Below the pieces are notes generated by a model that was not told the DNA's origin, did no database searches, and saw nothing but the letters and a program-made list of their open reading frames with translations. Shown here piece by piece: positions 1-5,030 of a DNA stretch of 5,972 nucleotides. How positions within the stretch are numbered: the first letter of the stretch is position 1; every line of letters begins with the position of its first letter. The DNA lies in contig JAJRDC010000178.1 of the NCBI GenBank assembly GCA_028678635.1, forward strand, positions 1 to 5,972, read 5' to 3'. Source of the stretch: Methanomicrobiales archaeon (lineage in GTDB: Archaea; Halobacteriota; Methanomicrobia; Methanomicrobiales; JACTUA01). The translations under genes and the position numbers were made by a program.

Positions 1-191
1 TTTGCCCCTGTATCGCAGGCGTTATTCGCTGCCCAGGGTCCACTGGTGCAGGTCTTGTAGGCAATCCATCCGGTGGTGCAGTTGCCGGAGCTATACCCGA
101 AGCCGGTTTCGCACTGGCCCCGGCCGAGTCCCTGCTGCGTGGACGAGGTGGAGAAGGGGACCAGCGCGGGTCTCTCATAGGGTCGGGGCAT
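1..191 (-). CDS. Cys-rich RiPP precursor peptide P1 (3' end beyond window)
   Basis: This minus-strand frame opens at the ATG at 191 and is still open at base 1, giving 63 visible residues; the C-terminus lies outside the window. The leader begins MPRPYERPALVPF and has Y5, E6, P8, L10, V11 and F13, then G21-L22-G23 just before the first cysteine at residue 27. The visible core has cysteines at 27, 38, 48 and 59, each followed by x-[TS]-G (CETG, CTTG, CTSG, CDTG), so it is a near-perfect repeat of 10 to 11 residues. The leader aligns gap-free with those at 489-812 and 4676-4771. No good Shine-Dalgarno sits close to the ATG (a GAGG is 20 bases upstream), and the frame has a TAA eleven codons upstream, so no other ATG start is available. 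The role is inferred: a precursor whose leader is bound by a modifying enzyme and whose cysteine core is crosslinked or otherwise altered. The modification and the final function are unknown. Confidence 0.72.
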   Translation of the reverse strand, partial: MPRPYERPALVPFSTSSTQQGLGRGQCETGFGYSSGNCTTGWIAYKTCTSGPWAANNACDTGA

Positions 192-216
192 CGATGAGAT
201 ATGGTTTGAATCCTCA

Positions 217-229
217 GTTTAAAATAACT
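217..229 (-). promoter_or_regulatory. Possible TATA-like element upstream of precursor P1
   Basis: On the minus strand AGTTATTTTAAAC starts 38 bases before the P1 ATG. The same heptamer AGTTATT starts 39 bases before the P2 ATG. An archaeal TATA box at this place would give a leaderless or very short-leader transcript, which fits the lack of a clear ribosome binding site at both genes. The match is short and rests on two examples. Confidence 0.3.
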
Positions 230-267
230 CTACTAAACATTCAGTCTATGGAAATGGTTTCCGGCAT

Positions 268-444
268 TCAGGCACTTTCCAGAACGCGCTCCATCTCCTC
301 CGGGAATCTTTCATGGCTTGAATCCATTCCTGTAGTTCCTTTACATGACAGAAATTGCGGCCATGATAGTTCGTGATATTCGCATTGGTGGCGGAGGAAC
401 GGATAGTCCCCCAATTCATGACGTAAAAGGGAATCAAAGATTAG
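268..444 (-). pseudogene. Remnant of an HprK-like (ScmC-like) kinase gene, C-terminal tail
   Basis: A minus-strand frame open from 444 (after a TGA at 447-445) to a TGA at 270-268 encodes about 58 residues with no plausible start codon near its beginning. Its end reads SSHERFPEEMERVLESA. The intact kinase at 856-1836 has SLHGKFWEEMENVLK at residues 298-312. Over these 15 aligned residues 9 are identical (S, H, F, EEME, V, L), with K/R conservative. The rest of the frame (including LGDYPFLRHQCEYHELSW) shows no clear match to the kinase. The piece lies between precursors P2 and P1, where a second kinase copy would sit if a kinase-precursor module had been duplicated. The best reading is a decayed kinase paralogue, with P-loop and catalytic core deleted. 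A short unrelated small protein in this or the overlapping frame (a 57-residue frame starting at ATG 419) cannot be excluded. Confidence 0.45.
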
Positions 445-475
445 TCAAGAGAATTTAAGTCTACCTCATAGGTGG

Positions 476-488
476 AGGAGATACTCCT
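476..488 (-). terminator. Small hairpin directly after precursor P2 stop codon
   Basis: Immediately after the P2 stop, the minus strand reads AGGAG-TAT-CTCCT, a perfect 5-bp stem with a 3-base loop. No T-run follows, so it may be a weak terminator, an RNA-stabilising 3' hairpin, or chance. Confidence 0.22.
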
Positions 489-812
489 TCATGAGATGCA
501 GTTAAAGTAGCTTCCAGTACCGACGCAGTTTAATCCTGGACACCAGCCGGCTGCGCATTGTGCAGAGTCGTTTCCCCCGGTGCCTGTGCAGCACACTTTG
601 AATACAGTATTATTGGGAGCTGTTCCGGTAGTACAGGCACCGTTCTTTGCCTGGCCACCCGAACCACAGGTGAATTTTCCTGGATAACACCCGTCTTTAC
701 AATCAGCGCCTGTGTATATCGAACCAGTTACACAAGTAGCATATCCTAAGGCCGTCCCTGCTCCATCACCCGAGAGCGCCACTATCTCAGGTTTTTCGTA
801 GGACCAAACCAT
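489..812 (-). CDS. Cys-rich RiPP precursor peptide P2
   Basis: This is a complete 107-residue peptide with 11 cysteines. The leader begins MVWSYEKPEIVAL and shares Y5, E6, P8, [LI]10, V11 and L22-G23 with P1 and P3; the first cysteine is residue 27, as in P1. The core is rich in Cys, Gly, Thr and Ser. Cysteines are at 27, 38, 42, 49, 60, 74, 75, 86, 91, 96 and 105, and 27, 38, 49 and 60 fall exactly 11 residues apart. Seven cysteines begin a C-x-x-G unit (27, 38, 42, 49, 60, 74, 86). There is no signal peptide or membrane segment, and the peptide ends NCIS with a terminal serine. The gene starts 43 bases after the HprK-like gene on the same strand, consistent with a cassette. The DNA is visibly more AT-rich than the kinase gene. 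RRE-guided leader peptides commonly carry a YxxP motif (lasso leaders); assignment to a RiPP pathway is inference, and the chemistry is unknown. Confidence 0.8.
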   Translation of the reverse strand: MVWSYEKPEIVALSGDGAGTALGYATCVTGSIYTGADCKDGCYPGKFTCGSGGQAKNGACTTGTAPNNTVFKVCCTGTGGNDSAQCAAGWCPGLNCVGTGSYFNCIS

Positions 813-840
813 AGGCTATTGAATATTTCGATGCCTTTAC

Positions 841-851
841 TATTAATAACT
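841..851 (-). promoter_or_regulatory. Possible TATA-like element upstream of precursor P2
   Basis: The short gap between the kinase stop and the P2 start holds AGTTATTAATA on the minus strand, its first base 39 bases before the P2 ATG. It shares AGTTATT and position with the element before P1. It would let the precursor be transcribed separately from, and perhaps more strongly than, the upstream kinase gene. No transcript evidence is available. Confidence 0.32.
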
Positions 852-855
852 TCAT

Positions 856-1836
856 TTACCCTTTAAAAACGGGATTTCCCTCCACAGAGACCTCCTCGAC
901 CTTCAGCACGTTCTCCATCTCCTCCCAGAATTTTCCATGAAGGCTTACCCGGAGCGTAAAGGACGCAATCCTCTGCGCTGCATCGCAGGTGCTGCCGAAG
1001 AGCGCTCCCCGCTCCGCCCGGATCTCCTCCTGAGCAGCCCCTGCCATGGCGAACCGGTACTTGTACATCGCGGCATCGTAGAGAAGGACCGCTGCCCGGG
1101 CACGCTCTAGCGGCTCCACTACATCCTTCGGGGCCTTTTGCAGAAAGAAGATGCCTGCCAGGGGAACTGCCCGCTCCGTCTTCCACCGGCGCTGATCACC
1201 TTTTCCCAAGAAGTTGTTCCAGGTGGGAAGCGGATGGGCATGGAACTCCCCTTCACTAGTGCGGAGAACCAGTGCCTGCTCATCGCAGAGGACATTCCAG
1301 GTCCGGGGCAGGCGGCTGCAACAGGTGGACTTGCCCTGCTGTGACGGCCCGGAGAGGAGATACCCCCGCTCCTCACGTTCCACAAGGGCCCCGTGGACCG
1401 GAAAACCGCCCTGGCGGATTGCGTGGCGGTAGAGGGGGGCCAGGCTCAGGTTCAGGGCAGGGTACAGAACCTCCGGTGTCATGTCCGGCGGGATCTCACA
1501 GATAGCATCAGGACTCTCCGCATGGTACCAGCAGGTTACCTGTCCTGCAGCCCGGGGCTTCCAGCCATTACCCGGCAGGCCTGCGGGAAGCCCGGCATCA
1601 CGGGGAGGCCCGTCGTCTAGGGTGCCACCATCGACCGTACCGGACGGCAGGAAGATGATACGGGCACCGCCTCCAGTCCCGTCCTTCCGGAGGGTCATCA
1701 CCCTCCCGAGAATTCCCAGCTGGCGGCGGACTGCACTCTCTGCAGAGAAATCCCATGTGGTGCCGTCGGCAAGGGTGAGGGTGAAATCGGGGCTGGTGGT
1801 GCCGCCTCCTGCCCGGTGATCCGCCTGTTTCGGCAT
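856..1836 (-). CDS. HprK-like P-loop kinase, SynChlorMet ScmC-like, RiPP-associated
   Basis: This 326-residue protein carries a clear Walker A motif, GPSQQGKST, at residues 163-171, preceded by FPVHGALVEREERGYLL, the layout seen in HPr kinase-like domains (HG..V....G..L..G.S..GKS). A Walker-B-like LCDEQALVL follows at 183-191, and HPLPTWNNF at 201-209 fits my recollection of a Pro-Trp motif in the SynChlorMet cassette protein ScmC. Residues 1-140 are not a classical HprK N-domain; FTLTLADGTTWDF (18-30) may start a substrate-recognition part. The tail HGKFWEEMENVL (300-311) recurs in a broken copy at 268-444. No membrane segment is seen. The ATG at 1836 is the only start, because an in-frame TGA lies nine codons upstream; a GAGGAG at 1862-1857 is 20 bases away, too far to be a normal ribosome binding site. 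ScmC proteins accompany radical SAM and PqqD-like proteins, and HprK homologues such as PadeK phosphorylate lasso peptides, so phosphorylation of the neighbouring precursors is a reasonable but untested inference. Confidence 0.78.
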   Translation of the reverse strand: MPKQADHRAGGGTTSPDFTLTLADGTTWDFSAESAVRRQLGILGRVMTLRKDGTGGGARIIFLPSGTVDGGTLDDGPPRDAGLPAGLPGNGWKPRAAGQVTCWYHAESPDAICEIPPDMTPEVLYPALNLSLAPLYRHAIRQGGFPVHGALVEREERGYLLSGPSQQGKSTCCSRLPRTWNVLCDEQALVLRTSEGEFHAHPLPTWNNFLGKGDQRRWKTERAVPLAGIFFLQKAPKDVVEPLERARAAVLLYDAAMYKYRFAMAGAAQEEIRAERGALFGSTCDAAQRIASFTLRVSLHGKFWEEMENVLKVEEVSVEGNPVFKG

Positions 1837-2007
1837 TTCTGTACCAGTACTCGTGGCTCCTCATCCAAAAAAGGAATGGGCTGGTCACTTTTTTTAATGA
1901 TGCTGGAAGGATAACACGGCTGGTGTGCCATGTGGCAAAAAATCCCCATCCACGAAGTTATTATGCGCATTCACAGAAGATGGTGATCATCACAGGAGGT
2001 CCTTTCC
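1837..2007. other. Divergent intergenic region between kinase and surface-protein genes
   Basis: The 171 bases hold both promoters in principle. On the minus strand ATTAAAAAAAG (about 1898-1888) is a candidate TATA-like stretch some 55 bases before the kinase ATG. On the plus strand no convincing TATA box was found; TTATTATG near 1959 is the best AT-rich piece. Confidence 0.3.
1994..2000 (+). promoter_or_regulatory. Strong ribosome binding site for the 2008 gene
   Basis: AGGAGGT lies 7 bases before the ATG at 2008 and is an almost ideal Shine-Dalgarno sequence, which fixes this start. Confidence 0.75.
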
Positions 2008-3045
2008 ATGTCATACACGGCTCACAAGAACCATCCCGGGGGAAGAGGGTGGCTTCGATCCGCATCTATCGTCATGATAATCCTCGCCGCCCTCATGATT
2101 CTGGCAGTGCCGTCCACTGCCCGGACCGGGTCCATCCAGGTCATTGACAACGCCGACACGATCTTCATCTATGAGGAGAACCTGGACATCTCGGCGCTTC
2201 GGTTGGGTGCCAACCCGGTCACCTTTTTACGGAAGTTTGTCGATGACAATCCCGGAAAAGCGGTCATCAAGGAGATACCGGTACCTGATGATACTTCCTT
2301 TACCGTGTACGCTTCATCGGTGGGAACGGATGTCGGGATCTACTATGCGTACAATCCTACTGACGGAAATACCGGGAAATATGTCCGGATCAACGAACCC
2401 ACGGTGGCGATCGATGCGGTGCTGGCGAATCCCTATCACACCGACTCCATCAGGGGACTGAATATCCCGGATACGACCGCCATCGCCTTCAAAATCACAT
2501 CACCGAACGTGGGAGCTTCCTATCATCTCGGGACCGTGTTCCCGGCCACGGTGGATATCGTCGTGACCACGCCCGGCGGGGGCGAGCTTTCCATCTTCCA
2601 GGGCAGGGACTTCCGGGGCTTAAACATCAGCAGCACCGAATTTTACACGGATGACCCGGGAGAGCCAGGCGCCTTCACCTTCCAGGGTCTCAGCGAGGGG
2701 ACCTATCAGGCCCAGGCCCGGTGGAGTAACCCGGAATCCTTTGACAGCCAGGCACCGGACTCCAACATCCTCACCTGGAACATCGGCGGAACCCCGACAC
2801 CGACTCCTACTCCCACGACCCCTCCTTCCACCACGACTCCCACGACCCCTCCCACGACTACGGTAACCGGCACCCCCACGCAGACGGTTACCACGACGGA
2901 AGCCACCACGGCACCGCCCGTGACCACCCCCGGAACGACTCCCTCCACCACTGAGCCCGGCCCCACGCCTACACCGCTGGAACCGGTGGCGGCCCTGGGA
3001 GCGGTAGCGCTGCTGGCACTGGTCCTTGGGCGGAGGGCGCCGTGA
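2008..3045 (+). CDS. S-layer-like surface protein with Thr/Pro linker and C-terminal anchor
   Basis: This 345-residue protein is exported. A basic N-terminus (to R17) precedes a hydrophobic signal at about 20-36 with a likely cleavage near PSTA. The mature part starts with IQVIDNADTIFIYEENLDIS (43-62) and runs as a beta-rich domain to about 260, containing DDNPGKA, IPVPDD, YYAYN and TTPGGGEL. This resembles the S-layer/DUF3821-type domain that I recall from Methanomicrobiales surface proteins. A Thr/Pro-rich linker (261-325) is a probable O-glycosylation and wall-spanning stalk. A short membrane helix (about 326-341) and a GRR tail complete the layout of a sorting or anchor signal; a classical PGF motif is not seen. 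One N-glycosylation sequon, NIS, is at 206-208. The gene shares a 3-base overlap (within GTGA) with the next one, so both are probably one operon and may form one surface assembly. Family naming is from memory of conserved motifs. Confidence 0.72.
   Translation: MSYTAHKNHPGGRGWLRSASIVMIILAALMILAVPSTARTGSIQVIDNADTIFIYEENLDISALRLGANPVTFLRKFVDDNPGKAVIKEIPVPDDTSFTVYASSVGTDVGIYYAYNPTDGNTGKYVRINEPTVAIDAVLANPYHTDSIRGLNIPDTTAIAFKITSPNVGASYHLGTVFPATVDIVVTTPGGGELSIFQGRDFRGLNISSTEFYTDDPGEPGAFTFQGLSEGTYQAQARWSNPESFDSQAPDSNILTWNIGGTPTPTPTPTTPPSTTTPTTPPTTTVTGTPTQTVTTTEATTAPPVTTPGTTPSTTEPGPTPTPLEPVAALGAVALLALVLGRRAP
2788..2982 (+). repeat. Thr/Pro-rich low-complexity coding region
   Basis: This stretch encodes residues 261-325 of the surface protein, almost wholly Thr, Pro, Ser and Val from ACN and CCN codons. 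At DNA level it contains imperfect direct repeats; the 15-mer TCCCACGACCCCTCC occurs at 2811-2825 and 2838-2852. Such tracts vary in length by slippage. The antisense Val/Gly-rich open frame over it is an artefact of this composition. Confidence 0.7.
3032..3036 (+). promoter_or_regulatory. Internal ribosome binding site for the GTG-start surface gene
   Basis: GGAGG lies 5 bases before the GTG at 3042, inside the end of the preceding gene. It supports the unusual GTG start and translational coupling. Confidence 0.6.
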
Positions 3046-3572
3046 CCCGTCTCTCCCGTGCGAGTGCCGGGATCATCCTCGCGGTCCTGGCCCTCCTGCT
3101 CCTCCCGTCGCCGTCTTTCGGAGCCATCCGGATGGAGCCCGAGTACCGGGCCGGCGAGGTCATCACCCTCGCGGGCACCACGAACCTTGCCTCCGGGAAC
3201 CAGCTCTGGATCGAGATCATATCGGCATCCTTCGCCCCTGCGCAGAAGGGCGAGGACACCACGTTCTCCGGTTCCTCCGGGATCGTGACCGTCGACCGCG
3301 GGACTTGGACCTACACGTTCAGCACAGCCGGGTTCCGGCAGGATGAGTACCTGGTTACTGTGGAAGCGGTCGGTATCGGCGTGATTGACAAGGGCTCCTT
3401 CCGGCTGATGGAGCGACCCCTGACGACCCCAGTGACGACGGTCAGCTCAGTTACCGGTACAGCGACGGCTCCGGTCACCGGATCCCCTACCGTCACCCCG
3501 AAAGCCGGGGGTTTCGCCGGGCTCCTGGCGCTCCCTGTGCTGCTCATCGTCCTCCTGCGCCGCCGCACCTGA
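3042..3572 (+). CDS. Small anchored surface protein, partner of the upstream S-layer-like protein
   Basis: This 176-residue protein has a signal peptide (basic start, hydrophobic 10-21, cleavage near PSFGA at 24-28). A beta-rich domain of about 90 residues follows, with GEVITLAGTTNLASGNQLWI (38-57), FAPAQKG, SGSSGIVTV and FRQDEYLVTVEAVG. Then comes a short Thr/Ser/Pro linker (127-153) and a C-terminal helix (about 158-172) ending RRR. The domain resembles one that, as I recall it, often follows the first type of domain within single Methanomicrobiales surface proteins. Here it is a separate gene, overlapping its upstream neighbour in a GTGA junction with its own GGAGG. The start is GTG. A structural role in the cell envelope, perhaps beside the upstream protein, is inferred; no catalytic motif was seen. 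Confidence 0.72.
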   Translation: MTRLSRASAGIILAVLALLLLPSPSFGAIRMEPEYRAGEVITLAGTTNLASGNQLWIEIISASFAPAQKGEDTTFSGSSGIVTVDRGTWTYTFSTAGFRQDEYLVTVEAVGIGVIDKGSFRLMERPLTTPVTTVSSVTGTATAPVTGSPTVTPKAGGFAGLLALPVLLIVLLRRRT

Positions 3573-3589
3573 AGGGAGGCCTCCTCCCT
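3573..3589. terminator. Hairpin between convergent genes
   Basis: Directly after the stop codon ending at 3572, AGGGAGG-CCT-CCTCCCT forms a perfect 7-bp GC-rich stem with a 3-base loop. It fills most of the 24-base gap to the convergent lipoprotein gene, so it could serve both strands. No T-run follows on the plus side, so it may act mainly as a barrier or RNA 3' end. Confidence 0.45.
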
Positions 3590-3596
3590 ACATTCC

Positions 3597-4151
3597 TTAC
3601 CGGCCGAGGAGGGCTCCGATCTCCCCTGTATCAAGGACATGTCCTTTGATGACCGTATCAAAGGTCTCCCGGTCCGCACCCCCGGCCAGGTTCATCATGC
3701 CATCCAGCGCGAGGACCCGAAGGACATACTTATGGGTCGACCCCTTCGGCGGGCACGGCCCCCGGTATCCCATCGTCCCGAAGTCATTGGTCCCCTGCAG
3801 GATCCCGTCGGCCACTTCGGTCTCCTTCGGAAGTCCTTCTGGTAGCTCAAACTGAGTTGCCGGAATACCATACACCAGCCAGTGGGTGAAGAGTCCGCTC
3901 GGCGCATCGGGATCTTCGACGATCACCGCGAAGCTCTGCGTTCCGTTAGGAGCCCGGGTCCAGTTGACAGCCGGGGAGATGTCCACTCCCAGGCAGGTAT
4001 ACCGGGCAGGCATTGGCCGACCCTGCACGAACGCATCCGATGAGACAATAAATGTCATTGGACCACCTGATTCCGCCTGTGGTACCGAGCATCCCGCAAG
4101 GATTATCAATAGAACCACTGCTATTACAGCTCCATATTCTCCTGCTCCCAT
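3597..4151 (-). CDS. PEBP-family (YbhB/YbcL-like) lipoprotein
   Basis: This 184-residue protein belongs to the phosphatidylethanolamine-binding protein family, the YbhB/YbcL group. Family motifs are DPDAP (80-84), THW (89-91) with VYGIP, GYRGPCPPKG (128-137) and THKY (139-142), which together build the anion-binding pocket. Other visible family features are ARYTCLGVDISP near 49-60 and the VL.LD segment near 146-150. The N-terminus is a lipoprotein signal: hydrophobic 8-18, then LAGC with the lipidated cysteine at 21, so it should be attached to the outer face of the membrane. A GGTGAG Shine-Dalgarno 5 bases before the ATG at 4151 supports the start. The length suits a YbhB-type domain plus signal. 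Its physiological ligand in archaea is not known. It is convergent with the surface-protein pair and is not obviously linked to the peptide genes. Confidence 0.92.
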   Translation of the reverse strand: MGAGEYGAVIAVVLLIILAGCSVPQAESGGPMTFIVSSDAFVQGRPMPARYTCLGVDISPAVNWTRAPNGTQSFAVIVEDPDAPSGLFTHWLVYGIPATQFELPEGLPKETEVADGILQGTNDFGTMGYRGPCPPKGSTHKYVLRVLALDGMMNLAGGADRETFDTVIKGHVLDTGEIGALLGR

Positions 4152-4156
4152 GCTCC

Positions 4157-4164
4157 CTCACCTC
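4157..4164 (-). promoter_or_regulatory. Ribosome binding site of the PEBP lipoprotein gene
   Basis: On the minus strand GAGGTGAG ends 5 bases before the ATG at 4151. This is a good Shine-Dalgarno match and settles the start in front of the lipoprotein signal. Confidence 0.6.
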
Positions 4165-4382
4165 ACCCGGACCATGTGATCACTGGTACTGACTCCCCAT
4201 CAGGGTTGCGGTGGTAGGGGATATCGCAATCCCATCTAGATATGGCCTAAAAACGGGGCATGCAGAAATGTTCTTTGTCTGCCTTACCGCGTCGTGTCCA
4301 ATCCAGCGTTGAATTGCAGGATCTGGGACAGAGACCTCCTCTGCAAACCGGCATCCGTACCGTCGGAGGAAGCGGTAACGGC
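4165..4382. other. Intergenic region downstream of precursor P3
   Basis: About 220 bases between P3 and the PEBP gene. The minus strand has TTTTT at 4253-4249 after a CCCCG, a possible weak terminator for P3. An open minus frame (4392-4180) has no start signal or recognisable motif and is not called as a gene. No RNA gene was seen. Confidence 0.3.
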
Positions 4383-4771
4383 TCAAGAACAAAGTATGCA
4401 GTCAGGTCCGGTGCCGGCGGAACAGCTATTTACAGCATACGTCCCGGTGGCGCAATTACTATATGCTGACACCGTCGTCCCGGAAGTGCAAGTATTGGCA
4501 CTTGTTCCCGAGCAGCACTGGATAACGGCATTACTTGTCGCCGTCGATCTACCGGACCCGTTTATGCAATCTCCGGCCACTGCCGACCATTTCGCGCTAC
4601 AACCATTACGGCATTGGTTTCCGCTATGCTGCGCATCGCCATCCGCTATTACACCTGAAGTGTATGTGCCGGCTTTCAAGCCAGTTTAAGTGCTATAGAC
4701 GGACCCAGTCCAGGGTTCATCGCCGAATCGGGAATCTTGATAAGCCGCGGGTGTTCGTAGGTGTGGGTCAT
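4383..4771 (-). pseudogene. Cys-rich RiPP precursor peptide P3, frameshifted between leader and core
   Basis: The leader starts at ATG 4771 with MTHTYEHPRLIKI and carries Y5, E6, P8, L10, I11, I13 and G21-L22-G23, matching P1 and P2 without gaps. This frame stops at TGA 4678-4676 after 31 residues and before any cysteine. The -1 frame, open from 4685 on, then encodes a core of about 98 residues ending at 4383, with 10 cysteines. It includes CRNGC, like the CKDGC of P2, and CCSGT, like the CCTGT of P2. C-x-x-G units occur at CRNG, CING, CCSG, CTSG, CATG and CSAG, and the peptide ends CILCS in serine. Together they would make one peptide of about 130 residues if one base were restored within roughly 4676-4688. 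Either the gene is broken or the base is a sequencing error. No kinase copy lies beside it. A separate start at TTG 4679 would give a leaderless core and is unlikely. Confidence 0.68.
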
Positions 4772-5021
4772 GCGGATCCGGCGTTTTAAAATGCATGCGA
4801 TGGAAATCCTAGTAAACCTTATGCATGATTTTCCTTGGTTTCTTTCGCTGCCTATGTCGGAGCGGACTGGGAAATCTCCGTCGTTCTCTCTAGAGGGATG
4901 ACTGCGGGGCAAATATTGGACGGTCTGATCATCTCCGGCTGAAAAAAGGTATCGGTTCTCCCTGAGGCCCGCTGACAGAATAAGATTAGGCCTTCCATTA
5001 CGGTTGCATGTCAACAGACTG
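4772..5021. other. AT-richer intergenic region upstream of precursor P3
   Basis: These 250 bases separate P3 from the RPA operon. GCATTTTAAAAC (4794-4783, minus) is the best TATA-like stretch, but it lies only about 20 bases before the P3 ATG, closer than the elements before P1 and P2. CATAAGGTTTAC near 4823 is an alternative. The frame extending P3 upstream to 5014 shows no protein-like conservation or motif. Confidence 0.3.
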
Positions 5022-5027
5022 AAAAAA
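5022..5027 (-). terminator. T-tract terminator after the RPA operon
   Basis: Three bases after the stop codon of the RPA-associated gene the minus strand reads CTCTTTTTTC. Oligo-T tracts alone suffice for termination by archaeal RNA polymerase. Confidence 0.45.
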
Positions 5028-5030
5028 GAG

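Noticed and set aside
2..376. Plus-strand open frame of 124 codons at the left edge
   Set aside because: It is Arg-rich and compositionally odd, with no start signal, and it lies antisense to P1 and the kinase remnant, which have family motifs.
246..437. Minus-strand 63-codon frame between P1 and P2
   Set aside because: Its TTG start has no ribosome binding site, and another frame of the same bases carries the kinase-like tail. It is more likely a shadow frame, though not excluded.
489..812. Ferredoxin or zinc-ribbon interpretation of P2
   Set aside because: There are no CxxCxxC or paired CxxC motifs; cysteines come as C-x-x-G units behind a leader shared with other peptides.
2706..2966. 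Minus-strand Val/Gly-rich open frame
   Set aside because: It is the antisense of the ACN/CCN codons of the Thr/Pro linker and has no independent support.
3000..3572. PGF-CTERM type archaeosortase signals at the ends of both surface proteins
   Set aside because: The tripartite layout (linker, helix, Arg) is present, but the defining PGF motif is not seen, so only a generic anchor is claimed.
4328..4341. 14-base match (ACAGAGACCTCCTC) to 884-897 in the kinase 3' end, with TAAAAACGGG also shared nearby
   Set aside because: This could mark another kinase remnant after P3, but the spacing differs (11 versus about 70 bases), flanks do not align, and no protein similarity continues. It is probably chance.
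4676..4690. Programmed -1 ribosomal frameshift joining P3 leader and core
   Set aside because: The frame overlap has no slippery heptamer of the X-XXY-YYZ type in the leader frame and no clear downstream pseudoknot, so a simple indel is preferred.
4676..5014. Minus-strand frame of 112 codons including the P3 leader
   Set aside because: The first 80 codons show no motif; the ATG at 4771 aligns exactly with the other two leaders, so the upstream part is taken as untranslated.
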